32,992 bases of DNA from Thermoplasmatota archaeon (GCA_029762575.1 JARVGL010000001.1:23255-56246); one strand, 5' to 3'; shown: positions 1-9,728, counted from the first letter of the stretch. Numbers and translations: made by a program. The notes: generated by a model not told the origin, from the sequence alone.

Positions 1-1
1 A

Positions 2-154
2 AGTGCTGTTCCACCTTTAACAGCGGTACCGATTGTTATAGAACGATTACAAGGTGATCGATCCTTAGCCAGCCAATTACTTGTAGGTAGTTTTCTAACA
101 TCTCTTGTATCAATACCTTTTGTGGTTTTTCTATTTGGCATATTATTTCAATAG
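2..154 (+). CDS. C-terminal fragment of a membrane transporter, possibly auxin efflux carrier (AEC) type
   Basis: An open frame enters from the left edge and ends at the TAG at 152-154, giving 50 residues. The visible part has a short polar stretch (ERLQGDRSLASQ) followed by one hydrophobic helix that runs to the C-terminus. The pattern of a Gly-Asp pair, then an Ala-Ser pair and a final helix with a Ser/Thr-Leu-x-Ser-x-x-x-x-Pro motif resembles the last helix of AEC-family permeases. That match is from memory of the family, and so little protein is visible that another multi-pass transporter is possible. The start and most of the gene lie outside the window. Confidence 0.45.
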   Translation, partial: SAVPPLTAVPIVIERLQGDRSLASQLLVGSFLTSLVSIPFVVFLFGILFQ

Positions 155-229
155 GGGTAAATGTTCTACTTTTTGTTTTTTTACCATTTAATCATCGAAA
201 ATCGTTTCTAATAAACAAAAAATTTACGA

Positions 230-245
230 AATATTTATAATAAAA
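230..245 (+). promoter_or_regulatory. TATA-like element upstream of the PAS histidine kinase
   Basis: An A/T-only stretch containing TATTTATAATAA lies about 80-90 bases before the ATG at 323. It is the best TATA match in the 168-base gap after the transporter stop. A GGTGAT ribosome binding site at 311-316 precedes the ATG, so the transcript would have a leader. Confidence 0.35.
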
Positions 246-322
246 AACCTGTTCATTTCCTTTCGTTAAGGCAATTGGTACAGAATGTAGGGTGATTCTC
301 TTCTTTATTTGGTGATGGTCGA

Positions 323-3300
323 ATGGAAAGAATATCCAAAAACTCTTTAGAGCTAAAGCAAAAGGTTTATAGTGAAAAAATTGGAAATTTCGTTAATTTT
401 GATTTTTTCAATCTTCTTATGGAGACAAGCCCAGATTATATCTTTGTTAAGGATAGTAACTTATGTTTTATCGCGGTCAATAAGAGAGCAGCATGGGCCT
501 TAGGTGTTTCCGATCCCATAGATGCAATAGGGAAATCAGATATTGATTTCTTCCCAGATATCGCTGATATGACTCGAGCAGCTGAACAACGGATCATTGA
601 AACAGGTGAACCACAGATCGATGAAGACATCAATGTTCGGTTCGCTGACGGTTCGGACCATTGGGTCTCTGTTACCAAACTTCCATTGAAAGATGATGAT
701 GGGCGGGTAATGGGTATCATCGGTATTTCACGGGATATCACTGAAAGAATAAAAATTAAGAGCGCTTTACAGCAAAAATCAGATGAACTTCAAATCATTT
801 TTGATAACAGTCCAAATTGTATGTATATAAAGGATACAGATGGACGATATCTAGCTGCTAATAAAGTAATAGCGGATCTCTATCAGACAACACCGGTTAA
901 GATGATCGGAAAGACAGACAGTGATTTTTCTGAAAAGGTTGTGTTAAAACCAAATGAGGCCAAGTTTTTCATTGACATTGACCAAAAAGCAATACAGACA
1001 AAAGAGCCTCAGATAATTCCCTGTGAATCGTTTACTTGGAAAGATGGTACCATTCACTATTTCCACACAACAAAAATACCAATAACATACAATGATGATA
1101 CTGATTGTGTCCTGGGGATATCTGTTGATATCACTACTATTAAAAGATCTGAGATAGAATTAAAACTAAGTGAATCACGATTTAAAAAATCCCAAGAGAT
1201 TGGTAAAATGGGGAGCTGGGAATGGGATGTGAATAATGATACACTTTTGTGGTCTGATGAGCTGTATACTATTTTTGATGTGAATAAAGATAAGTTTGTC
1301 TTAAGTAAGGAGAATATTACTGAGCGTATTCACCCTGACGATCGAGAGAAAAATAGTAAGATGCTAAGCAGTCTTTTGAAAAAAGAAAATGTTAATCCTA
1401 TTGAGTTACGTATTCTTCAAAATGATGGGTATTATAATTGGATCAGACAGGTCATCGAGGTCATCAAAGATGATTCTGGTGAGATCAAGCTCTGTAAGGG
1501 CATCATGCAAGATATTACCGAGCAAAAAAATGCTGAGGAAAAGGCGAATCAATATCAGGCCAATATAAATGCTATTCTTGAAAATACGGAAAATATGATT
1601 TGTCTACGAGATCGAAATCACCATGTCATATATTTTAATAAACCATTCTCTGAAATGATAAAAAAACTACATGGTGTTAATGCAGAAATTGGAATGAACA
1701 CGCTTGATTTTCTTTCTGTGGAAAAAAGAAAATACTGGTTAGAGATATTATCACAGGTATTGGAAGGAGATAAATATCGTGGTGAATTTGAATGGGACTT
1801 TGGGGATAAGGTCTGTTATTTTGATATTTCATTTAATCCAGTGAGAGCTAATGATGAGATAATTGGTTACTCCGAGTTTTGTATTGATATCACTAAAAAA
1901 AATGAAATAGAAAGTGCTTTAAGAGAAAATGAGCAAAAATTGATGAGCCTTATCGATTCATCTACAGAATGGATTTGGCAAGTTGATATGAATGGTATCT
2001 ATCAGTTTGTTAGTGGTAGTGTTCAGACCGTTATAGGATATCATCCCTCCGAGGTTATTGGTAAAACCCCTTTTGATTTTATGACTCCTGAAGAGGCAAA
2101 AAGAGTTGGCAGTATCTTTTCAGACATACTTAATAAGAAAGAAAGGATATCAAAACTTGAGGATGTCCTGCTAAAAAAGAATGGAGAACCTGTCTATTTT
2201 GAGACCGACGCAATACCATTATTTGATGATAACGGTGATCTTTTAGGGTATTTTGGTGTCTGCCGGGATATTACAAAAAGAAAGGAGTCTGAGGAGAAAC
2301 TTAAGTATAGTATTGAACGATATAAAACATTGTTTGAAAATAACGTTGCTGGTGTTGGTATAGCATATGCCGATGGAACGATTATAACAGCAAATGAATC
2401 AATGTGCCGTCTTTTAGATTATTCTTATGATGAATTTCTAGATATGAATGTTACTGATCTTTACGTTCAACCAGATGAGAGAAAAAAAATATTACAACTA
2501 TTGGAGAAAGACCAGGTACTTAAAGATTATAAGGTTCAACTATACGCTAAAAATAGAAAACCATTATGGGCGGATATTTCGATAAAACCCATAAATATTG
2601 AGGGGAAACAAGCTTTTATTACTACGGCTTTTGATATCACGGACATCTATACTGCTAGGGAACAACTGAAACTTGAGCAGAGTAAGCTACTTAATATCTT
2701 TAATGGAATGAGCGAGGTCATCTACATAGCGGACACAGATACCTATGAATTACTGTATATGAATGAATCTGGAAAGAAATACTGGGGAGATCGAATTGGC
2801 GAAAAATGCTATACCGTATTACAGCATCGGGATACACCTTGTCCTTTTTGTTCCACCCCTCAATTAATTGAACAGCCAGATAAAACCCATATCTGGGAAT
2901 TCCAAAATGAGGTGAACAATGAATGGTATCGATGTATCGATCGCTTGATACCTTGGACAAATGGTAAGATGGTTCGATTTGAATTAGCGATAAACATTAC
3001 GGATATTAAGGAAATCCAGAAAGAAATAAGCGAGAAGAACAATGAACTTCATCAACAAAACCTTGAATTAAACCAAATGAGAAATGAACTCATGCAGCTA
3101 AACGCTAACCTTGAATCCATCGTTCAAGAAAGAACTGGTGAACTGGAGAAGCTCATCAAAATGAAAGATGATTTCATCGAGCAGTTAGGCCACGATCTAA
3201 AGAACCCGCTTGGTCCCTTGATTAACCTTTTACCTTTACTTGAAAAACATAGTTCTCGAAAGGAAGATAAAGAGATATTCACCGTTCTAAAAAGAAATGT

Positions 3301-3859
3301 TGATTATATGAAGAACCTAGTGAAAAAAACACTGTATTTCTCTCAGTTAGGCTCTCCAAATTGTTCATTTAATCCCAAAGATGTTGATCTCCGTCAAGAA
3401 GTTGAGGATATCATTGATCTGCAAAAAGATTTCTGTACACATCAGAACATCATGATATCCAACAACATACAAAAAAACATCAATCTACCAGTTGATATAC
3501 AACATTTCAAAGAACTAATCTCCAATCTATTGAACAATGCAGTGAAATATAGCCCTGACGGGGGTCAGATCCATATTGATGCAACACAAAAAGAGGATGA
3601 CATACTGACCATATCCATTAAAGATACTGGGATAGGACTCTCTGATAAAGAAATAAGTCATCTCTTTGAAGAATTCTATAAGGTTGATGGGTCTCGACAT
3701 GATTTCACTAGTACTGGTCTAGGGTTACCGATCTGTAAAAGGATCGTAGAAAAACATGGTGGAAGCATTTGGGTTGAAAGCCCTGGTCATGGGAAAGGAA
3801 GCACTTTTTATGTATCCTTCCCTCTCATGCAACCAATCAATGTTACTAAAGAACAATGA
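323..3859 (+). CDS. Soluble multi-PAS sensor histidine kinase
   Basis: This 1178-residue cytoplasmic sensor kinase has no signal peptide or membrane segment. Seven PAS/PAC units can be read in order at about residues 28-143, 155-278, 285-405, 415-530, 538-660, 668-780 and 790-905; most end in the PAC-type D-I-T pattern. PAS7 holds a Cys-Pro-Phe-Cys motif (C840, C843), a possible metal, heme or redox site. A coiled coil (about 905-950) leads to a HisKA domain with the phospho-acceptor H957 (GHDLKNP). A HATPase_c domain follows, with the N box (N1071/N1072), the G1 box D-T-G-I-G (D1101) and the G2 box GLGLPI. The start is supported by GGTGAT 7 bases upstream. No response regulator or receiver domain is nearby, so it is an orphan kinase; its signal and partner cannot be told from sequence. 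Confidence 0.93.
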   Translation: MERISKNSLELKQKVYSEKIGNFVNFDFFNLLMETSPDYIFVKDSNLCFIAVNKRAAWALGVSDPIDAIGKSDIDFFPDIADMTRAAEQRIIETGEPQIDEDINVRFADGSDHWVSVTKLPLKDDDGRVMGIIGISRDITERIKIKSALQQKSDELQIIFDNSPNCMYIKDTDGRYLAANKVIADLYQTTPVKMIGKTDSDFSEKVVLKPNEAKFFIDIDQKAIQTKEPQIIPCESFTWKDGTIHYFHTTKIPITYNDDTDCVLGISVDITTIKRSEIELKLSESRFKKSQEIGKMGSWEWDVNNDTLLWSDELYTIFDVNKDKFVLSKENITERIHPDDREKNSKMLSSLLKKENVNPIELRILQNDGYYNWIRQVIEVIKDDSGEIKLCKGIMQDITEQKNAEEKANQYQANINAILENTENMICLRDRNHHVIYFNKPFSEMIKKLHGVNAEIGMNTLDFLSVEKRKYWLEILSQVLEGDKYRGEFEWDFGDKVCYFDISFNPVRANDEIIGYSEFCIDITKKNEIESALRENEQKLMSLIDSSTEWIWQVDMNGIYQFVSGSVQTVIGYHPSEVIGKTPFDFMTPEEAKRVGSIFSDILNKKERISKLEDVLLKKNGEPVYFETDAIPLFDDNGDLLGYFGVCRDITKRKESEEKLKYSIERYKTLFENNVAGVGIAYADGTIITANESMCRLLDYSYDEFLDMNVTDLYVQPDERKKILQLLEKDQVLKDYKVQLYAKNRKPLWADISIKPINIEGKQAFITTAFDITDIYTAREQLKLEQSKLLNIFNGMSEVIYIADTDTYELLYMNESGKKYWGDRIGEKCYTVLQHRDTPCPFCSTPQLIEQPDKTHIWEFQNEVNNEWYRCIDRLIPWTNGKMVRFELAINITDIKEIQKEISEKNNELHQQNLELNQMRNELMQLNANLESIVQERTGELEKLIKMKDDFIEQLGHDLKNPLGPLINLLPLLEKHSSRKEDKEIFTVLKRNVDYMKNLVKKTLYFSQLGSPNCSFNPKDVDLRQEVEDIIDLQKDFCTHQNIMISNNIQKNINLPVDIQHFKELISNLLNNAVKYSPDGGQIHIDATQKEDDILTISIKDTGIGLSDKEISHLFEEFYKVDGSRHDFTSTGLGLPICKRIVEKHGGSIWVESPGHGKGSTFYVSFPLMQPINVTKEQ

Positions 3860-3873
3860 ATATTCAAACAATG

Positions 3874-3889
3874 GTAGTGAGACTACTTT
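3874..3889 (+). terminator. Small hairpin after the kinase gene
   Basis: GTAGT (3874-3878) pairs with ACTAC (3882-3886) around a GAG loop and is followed by TTT, 15 bases after the kinase stop. The stem is short and the T-run weak, so it is only a tentative terminator. Confidence 0.2.
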
Positions 3890-3979
3890 CATAGAAGAAG
3901 CAATACAAGAAAGAATACAAACGAAACCTTAAACAACCCACTTTCCATTACATGTTTAACCTTTTTGAGGCTATTCTAT

Positions 3980-6900
3980 ATGAATGATGGTGGGGACTCA
4001 GTTACTGTCGCAGTAAGCGATACCATGCGGAGGTATTTTCAGGATCTGCAAGATAGGATTGACCAGTGTTATCAGATCGCAGGAACCGCTAGAAAGAAGG
4101 GATTGGATCCAAGTTTTGAAGTTGAAATACCTCAAGCTCTTGACCTTGCAGCTCGAGTGGAAGAACTCGTTGGACCTGTTGATATTGCCCCAAAGATAAG
4201 AGAGGTTACAAAACAGATCGGCAACAGAGAACTTGTCTCTCTTGAGATCGCTCGATTCATATCAAATGGGAAAAACTATACGTTCAATACAACAGAACAA
4301 GCACTGGATCAAGCAATTAGAACAGGATTAGCGATACTTACAGAAGGAGTGCTTGTAGCACCATTAGAGGGAATAGCAGAGGTTAAACTCGGGTCGAACA
4401 ATGATGGAAGCAACTATGTAGATCTTTATTTCGCAGGACCAATCAGAAGCGCAGGTGGGACAGGGCAAGCGATGAGCGTACTTATCGCTGATGTCGTCCG
4501 AAGGGAATTACAAATTGATTCCTATAAACCAACAGATAAAGAGATTGAGCGATACAAAGAGGAAATACCACTCTATAAACGAGTACAGCATCTTCAATAT
4601 ACGCCATCAGGGGAGGAGATACATAAGATCGTATCAAAGTGTCCAATATGTGTGAACGGAGAAGGAACCGAGGATGAAGAGGTCACTGGAAACCGGGATC
4701 TCCACAGGGTTGGAACAAATAGATTAAGAGGTGGAGCGTGTCTTGTCATCGCAGAAGGATTATGTCTAAAAGCACCAAAACTCCTTAAACATGTATCAAA
4801 ACTTGATCTCAAAGGATGGGAGTTTCTCGATGACATCGTCAACAAAAATAAAGACAAAGACGATGAGACAAAAGAACACAACAAAGATGAGATACCTGCA
4901 ATCCTTCCCTCGACAAAATATATTGGAGAGGTCATCGCAGGTCGACCTGTATTTTCTCATCCCTCCAGAAAAGGTGGATTTCGATTGAGGTATGGTCGAG
5001 CACGAACAGCGGGGCTTGCATCAACAGCGATACATCCTGCAACTATGTTTCTCCTTGATGAATTCATAGCAGTAGGGACCCAAATGAAAACAGAACGACC
5101 AGGCAAAGCAACCATAGGGACTCCTTGTTCAGAGATCGAACCACCGATCGTTCTCCTCAATAATGGAGACCTCATAGAGATCCATGAAGCAATACCCGTT
5201 GATCTTACAAACATCAAACAAATAGTAGATGTCGGAGAGATCCTAGTCCCCTATGGTGAATTCCTTGAGAACAATGCGCTGCTCCCTGAGTCATCCTATG
5301 ACTATGAATGGTGGATACAAGAATTACAACAGTCTTTACAGATACTTCCAGAAAAGATAACAAAAGAAACAATATCAAAAGCAGATGAACTAACAAAACA
5401 ACGGATCAAAGAGAACGTTGGTGAAGAGATAAATCTGAGACAACCAACATTTGAACAAGCGTATCATCTCTCACAGACATATCGTATCCCTCTTCACCCC
5501 TATTACAATCTTTTTTGGCATGATATCACTCCTAGCGACATCATTGACCTAGCAACTTATATCAAGACCAACGGCTCGATAAATGAGAATGAAAAACTTC
5601 AATTTCCTCATACGGACCATATAAAAAAGATCCTCATTGAACTAGGTGCACTTCATAGCTGCCATGACCAAATGATCCTTTTTGACCGATATTCCTCTTC
5701 ACTCATACAATGTCTTGGATATAATAGACAAGAAAAAAATATCATCGAGACAGAGAGAACAAGGTTCCTTGATGAGATAGACCCAGAAGAGAACACGGTT
5801 ATGATCATATCTAAATTATTGGGGGTATCTGTTAGAGCAAAGGCACCGTTCCGTATAGGTACAAGGATGGGTAGACCTGAAAAAGCAGCACAAAGAAAGA
5901 TGCGCCCTCCACCCCATGTCCTCTTTCCTCTTGGTAACTACGGGACAAATCAACGATTGTTCAGTAAAGCCGCTGAACACGCTACGATAGAGATTGCAGC
6001 AGGGAAAAGGAGTTGTTCCAACTGTGGGAAAACCACGTACCGGTTACAATGTAGTTGTGGTACACATACAGAACCAATTGAAGGTCGTATCGAAATCAGT
6101 GAGATCAGTATCAATGAGGAACTCCTTCATGCGAAAAAAACACTGAAACTTCGAACGATACCAACAAACATAAAAGGAGTACAAGGAACCATATCGAAAC
6201 ATAAGACGCCTGAACCATTAGAGAAAGGAGTCCTTCGAGCAAAACATGATGTCACCGTTTTTAAAGATGGAACCATCCGTTTTGATATGACCGATGCACC
6301 CATCACCCATTTCAAACCAAAAGAGACCCATGTTAGTATCGATAAACTCAAAAAACTTGGATATACTAAAGATATATACGATGCACCCCTTGAGGATAAT
6401 GAACAGATATGTGAGTTAAAGATCCAAGATATCATCATTTCAAAGGCATGTGCTGAATATTTTATAAAAGTTGCAAACTATATCGATGAGCTCCTCGTCC
6501 GATTCTATGAAATCGACCGTTTTTATAATGTACGAAAGATGGAGGACCTTATAGGGCATCTTGCAATAGGTCTAGCACCACATACCTCTGGAGGATCCCT
6601 AGCTCGCATCATTGGTTTCACAGATTCACAGGTCTGTTTCTCGCATCCATTTTATCATGCAGCAAAGAGGAGGAATTGTTATATTGGGACACAACGACTT
6701 TTCCTCTATGATTCAGATAACGATGAATATATCACTGATGAGATCGCATCCATCGTAGAAGAACATATGAAAACTCTCCCATCAAAAAGGATCGATGCAT
6801 TTGGCACCTTGAAATGTGATCTAGATGATTCAAGGAATCTCTTTGCTTATACGTTAGATAGACTATCAGGAAAGCTTGTAAAGAAAAAAGTCACATGTTT

Positions 6901-8959
6901 TATCAAAGGGGTCACTGACAACTGGGTTCAAATTAGAACATCAACGAATAGAGAGATCACGGTCACACCTGATCATACTATTGCGGTTCTCAATGAAGGC
7001 ATGTTGACGGTCAAAAAAGCTTGCGATATCACTAAGGGTGATACAGTTCCCCTTGCAACCCATATTCCCTCTGAAAAACCTATAGAAGACATCAATCTAG
7101 TACGTAGTCTAAGATCACTTTCTGAAGAACTCTTGGTCAATATTAAAATACGACATGCAGAGGATTTCTTTAAAAGAGTAGTTAAGAACCTCAGTCTTGA
7201 TACTGTCGTAGAAATATGTGGAATCAACTATAAACAAGTAAAAACTTTATCAAAATGGTACAAAAGCGTTCCATTACTTCATTTCATTAAACTATGCGAA
7301 CATACTTCGATTGAATATGATGATCTTCCATCCAATGCTCGATTGGGTTTCAGAAGGGATCATGTCACTATCCCAGTATATATCGAGGATATCTCCTCTT
7401 TGTTTTGGATCCTTGGTTTGTACTGTGCTGAAGGCTGGTCTCGGTCAAATAAAACCGCTCATCATATATCATTTCGAATATGTGATCCTTTGATTCATAA
7501 GCAACTTGTATCAAAAATGAAACATGTTTTTTCATTAGATCCATATATTGTAAATAGAAAGATCGTTTTCAGTTCAAGATTGTTATATATCCTATTCACA
7601 CAGGTCTGGGATGCTGGGTTAAAATCATATGGGAAAAAAATACCAAAGATCATTTATAAGGGTGATAGAGATGCCATTCAGCAGTTTATCTCGGCGTTCT
7701 TTGATGGAGATGGATCTATTAGTCTAAACCCAGATAGAGTAACATTCTATTCAATGTCACAAACTTTACTTGAGGGATTAGCAACACTACTTCTTAGAGA
7801 GGGGATCTTTGGAAGATTCCTTAAGACAAAAGAACGTTTACCTGGAAAAAAGGTATTTGAACGATATAAGGAACTTGGAAAAGATGAGGCTACACATGAA
7901 CTATACCATTTTGTGTTAACTGGCAAGGATAGATACAAATTCACCGAATTTGTTAAACCTATTTCAAAGAAAAAACGTGAGCAAGCAACTGAAATGGGAT
8001 CAAACAATCATTCAACTTCACGACGTTTGATCAAATATCAACATAAATATTATCCAGCTGTTTCTTACTCAGATTATACCTTTGATTTTGTGACAGAGGT
8101 TCAACATAGTTCTGTTCAGAACAAGAACACGTATTGTCTCGATGTTGAAGGTGGTGAGCTTGAGGATAAGGCGGTATACTGGCACAACCAAATGATACAG
8201 ATCAGATGTGATGGTGATGAAGATGGACAAATGCTACTGATGGATGCGTTATTGAATTTCTCTCATGAATATATCCCAGATAAACGAGGAGGCAAGATGG
8301 ATCTCCCATTGATCCTTACCATCCGTCTTGATCCTTCTGAAGTAGATAAGGAGGCTCATAATGTTGACACCTTGTATCGATACCCTCTGAGCTTCTATGA
8401 TGCAACACTTCGTCATGCTCATCCAAAGGATCTTGAGAAGATCATGGATACCGTTAGTAATAGGTTAGGTACATCATTACAATATGAACAATTTGGGTTC
8501 ACCCATGATACCTTTGACATCTCAGCAGGGCCAAAGATCTCCCGATATAAGACGTTGAACACGATGATGGAAAAGATGAATGCACAACTTGATCTAGCTG
8601 CAAAGATACGGGCGGTTGACGAAGCAGATGTTGCCTACAAGGTCATCGAACGGCATTTTCTCCCTGATATCCTTGGTAATCTAAAGGCTTTTAGCAAACA
8701 ATCCGTCCGTTGTCCTACGTGTAATATCACCTATCGAAGGATACCTCTCAGTGGGGTCTGTCGGAAATGCAATGGCAAGCTTAGTTTGACCGTCCATGAG
8801 AAATCTGTGAAGAAATATCTAGATATCTCAAAAGAGATCGCAGATAGATACCATATACCTGCTTATGCCTGCCAACGGATCCATCTTGTTGAAAAATCCA
8901 TCGAATCCTTGTTCAGCAGTGATAAGGTCCGGAAAACGAAATTAACGGATTTTTTCTAA
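3980..8959 (+). CDS. polC: DNA polymerase D large (catalytic) subunit DP2, interrupted by an intein
   Basis: DP2 is the polymerizing subunit of archaeal replicative polymerase D and works with the exonuclease subunit DP1, which is not in this window. The precursor is 1659 residues; removing the 510-residue intein leaves 1149, normal for the family. Visible landmarks are the N-terminal RVEELVGP segment, cysteine clusters C-P-I-C (near 4641), C-S-N-C...C-S-C (6013-6060) and C-P-T-C...C-R-K-C (8713-8772), and the active-site motif C-D-G-D-E-D at 8207 that carries the catalytic aspartates. The intein separates H-A-A-K-R-R-N from C-D-G-D-E-D, which are contiguous in intein-free DP2. I chose the ATG at 3980 over an upstream in-frame TTG (3965) because GAGG at 3967-3970 sits 9 bases before it. 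The gene stands alone, about 120 bases after the kinase. Confidence 0.97.
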   Translation: MNDGGDSVTVAVSDTMRRYFQDLQDRIDQCYQIAGTARKKGLDPSFEVEIPQALDLAARVEELVGPVDIAPKIREVTKQIGNRELVSLEIARFISNGKNYTFNTTEQALDQAIRTGLAILTEGVLVAPLEGIAEVKLGSNNDGSNYVDLYFAGPIRSAGGTGQAMSVLIADVVRRELQIDSYKPTDKEIERYKEEIPLYKRVQHLQYTPSGEEIHKIVSKCPICVNGEGTEDEEVTGNRDLHRVGTNRLRGGACLVIAEGLCLKAPKLLKHVSKLDLKGWEFLDDIVNKNKDKDDETKEHNKDEIPAILPSTKYIGEVIAGRPVFSHPSRKGGFRLRYGRARTAGLASTAIHPATMFLLDEFIAVGTQMKTERPGKATIGTPCSEIEPPIVLLNNGDLIEIHEAIPVDLTNIKQIVDVGEILVPYGEFLENNALLPESSYDYEWWIQELQQSLQILPEKITKETISKADELTKQRIKENVGEEINLRQPTFEQAYHLSQTYRIPLHPYYNLFWHDITPSDIIDLATYIKTNGSINENEKLQFPHTDHIKKILIELGALHSCHDQMILFDRYSSSLIQCLGYNRQEKNIIETERTRFLDEIDPEENTVMIISKLLGVSVRAKAPFRIGTRMGRPEKAAQRKMRPPPHVLFPLGNYGTNQRLFSKAAEHATIEIAAGKRSCSNCGKTTYRLQCSCGTHTEPIEGRIEISEISINEELLHAKKTLKLRTIPTNIKGVQGTISKHKTPEPLEKGVLRAKHDVTVFKDGTIRFDMTDAPITHFKPKETHVSIDKLKKLGYTKDIYDAPLEDNEQICELKIQDIIISKACAEYFIKVANYIDELLVRFYEIDRFYNVRKMEDLIGHLAIGLAPHTSGGSLARIIGFTDSQVCFSHPFYHAAKRRNCYIGTQRLFLYDSDNDEYITDEIASIVEEHMKTLPSKRIDAFGTLKCDLDDSRNLFAYTLDRLSGKLVKKKVTCFIKGVTDNWVQIRTSTNREITVTPDHTIAVLNEGMLTVKKACDITKGDTVPLATHIPSEKPIEDINLVRSLRSLSEELLVNIKIRHAEDFFKRVVKNLSLDTVVEICGINYKQVKTLSKWYKSVPLLHFIKLCEHTSIEYDDLPSNARLGFRRDHVTIPVYIEDISSLFWILGLYCAEGWSRSNKTAHHISFRICDPLIHKQLVSKMKHVFSLDPYIVNRKIVFSSRLLYILFTQVWDAGLKSYGKKIPKIIYKGDRDAIQQFISAFFDGDGSISLNPDRVTFYSMSQTLLEGLATLLLREGIFGRFLKTKERLPGKKVFERYKELGKDEATHELYHFVLTGKDRYKFTEFVKPISKKKREQATEMGSNNHSTSRRLIKYQHKYYPAVSYSDYTFDFVTEVQHSSVQNKNTYCLDVEGGELEDKAVYWHNQMIQIRCDGDEDGQMLLMDALLNFSHEYIPDKRGGKMDLPLILTIRLDPSEVDKEAHNVDTLYRYPLSFYDATLRHAHPKDLEKIMDTVSNRLGTSLQYEQFGFTHDTFDISAGPKISRYKTLNTMMEKMNAQLDLAAKIRAVDEADVAYKVIERHFLPDILGNLKAFSKQSVRCPTCNITYRRIPLSGVCRKCNGKLSLTVHEKSVKKYLDISKEIADRYHIPAYACQRIHLVEKSIESLFSSDKVRKTKLTDFF
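6677..8206 (+). mobile_element. Intein with LAGLIDADG homing endonuclease inside DP2
   Basis: This is a 510-residue in-frame insertion directly before the C-D-G-D-E-D catalytic motif. It starts with Cys (C-Y-I-G-T-Q), the expected nucleophile. A block-B-like T-P-D-H motif (T-x-x-H) lies at about 6967-6978. Two LAGLIDADG-type motifs follow: W-I-L-G-L-Y-C-A-E-G-W near 7408 (Glu in place of the usual Asp) and F-I-S-A-F-F-D-G-D-G near 7690, so the homing endonuclease looks complete. The C-terminal splicing region reads Y-C-L-D-V-E-G and then W-H-N-Q-M-I-Q-I-R directly before the +1 Cys. The last two residues are therefore Ile-Arg, not the usual His-Asn (or His-Gln, as I recall for the Pyrococcus abyssi DP2 intein). 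The same insertion site carries inteins in other euryarchaeal DP2 genes. Boundaries are set by restoring the uninterrupted DP2 motif; the splicing chemistry is uncertain. Confidence 0.9.
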
Positions 8960-8966
8960 GTAACAA

Positions 8967-8975
8967 TCTTTTATA
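8967..8975 (+). promoter_or_regulatory. TATA-like element for the small membrane protein gene
   Basis: CTTTTATAC lies 8 bases after the DP2 stop. Transcription would start near 8995-9000, just upstream of the small membrane protein, so that gene need not depend on read-through from polC. Confidence 0.35.
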
Positions 8976-9049
8976 CTGATTTTAGCATAACCTTCATATA
9001 TCAATATCCCATTGCAATGGTAATACTAATATGGAGTTGGACACACGTA

Positions 9050-9325
9050 ATGGTTGATGAACCGTTCAAACAAATGAGTAGAAAGACATGGTACCGCTGG
9101 TCATTCTACATAAACATTGCTTTGTTCTTTATCATAGCTGTCTCTGTATACCTTCTTATCATTGACTCATATTATGCTGGGAAAATAGCGCATGTTGGTG
9201 GCGATCTGCTGTCTCAGCAGTGGTTTTATATCGCCCGCGATCTTGCGTTTCTCTCTATCTCTTTAGCACTTGTATTTTTCCAGTTCTATAGGAATCTACT
9301 AACGATCATTAGAAGATCACTTTGA
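9050..9325 (+). CDS. Small two-helix membrane protein, function unknown
   Basis: A 91-residue protein begins M-V-D-E-P-F-K-Q. It has a positively charged N-terminal stretch (SRKTWYRW), one hydrophobic helix (about residues 20-42), a short loop with G-K-I-A-H-V-G-G-D, and a second helix (about 60-80) ending in a basic tail (R-R-S-L). Both ends are probably cytoplasmic. An in-frame ATG at 9017 would add 11 residues (102 in total); neither start has a clear ribosome binding site, and the 9050 start gives a more ordinary N-terminus. It lies between polC and the SRP RNA gene with about 10 bases to the latter. I do not recognise the family. Confidence 0.6.
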   Translation: MVDEPFKQMSRKTWYRWSFYINIALFFIIAVSVYLLIIDSYYAGKIAHVGGDLLSQQWFYIARDLAFLSISLALVFFQFYRNLLTIIRRSL

Positions 9326-9335
9326 TCATAGAATC

Positions 9336-9684
9336 GGACATAACGGCGAAAGATGTGAAATAGACCGGGGAGGTAGGCGTTCCCTGTTACCAGAAATCGC
9401 CTTCATGCTGGGGTTGAGCCAAAGAGGCGATGCGGCGAGCATTGTATGATCCAACTGTTGACAATGAGACCTTGTCCTTCGGGATTGGGGGTGATGAACA
9501 CATATGACCGGAGGGTCATATGGTCATCTTTATTGCGGGAACCGGGTGAGGCACGGAAGTGAGCAGCCTTACCGCAAACTACTGATGCTCAAAGGGTTAA
9601 CGGGGTTGAGGATGCAGTTGGGAAGTCATATGATGAAACGTACAACCACTCTGAGGATTTTCACATCCGCTAATGTTATGTACC
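9336..9684 (+). ncRNA. ffs: Signal recognition particle RNA (archaeal 7S RNA)
   Basis: This is the RNA scaffold of the SRP, which targets nascent membrane and secreted proteins. Helix 8 is unmistakable: a GGAA-closed hairpin with the two-sided bulge pattern GTGAGG-CAC-GGAA-GTG-AGCAG near 9547-9573, the SRP54 binding site. Helix 6 reads CATATGACC-GGAG-GGTCATATG near 9501-9522, with the GNAR loop recognised by SRP19. The 5' domain contains GGTAGGCGTTCCCTGTTACC, close to the archaeal Alu-domain consensus. The ends pair as helix 1: GGACATAAC (9336-9344) with GTTATGTACC (9675-9684, one bulged base), and GATGTGAAA (9352-9360) with TTTCACATC (ending near 9667). Ends are set from this pairing and could be off by several bases. 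The GC content is clearly higher than that of neighbouring genes. Confidence 0.95.
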
Positions 9685-9728
9685 GTTAAAGGATGCAAGT
9701 ATATGCGTTCTCTCTGGGGGAAAGAGTA

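Noticed and set aside
3965-3979. TTG start five codons before the DP2 ATG
   Set aside because: The ribosome binding site GAGG lies within these codons and is correctly spaced for ATG 3980.
9504-9689. 61-codon open frame
   Set aside because: It lies wholly inside the SRP RNA, whose helices explain the sequence.
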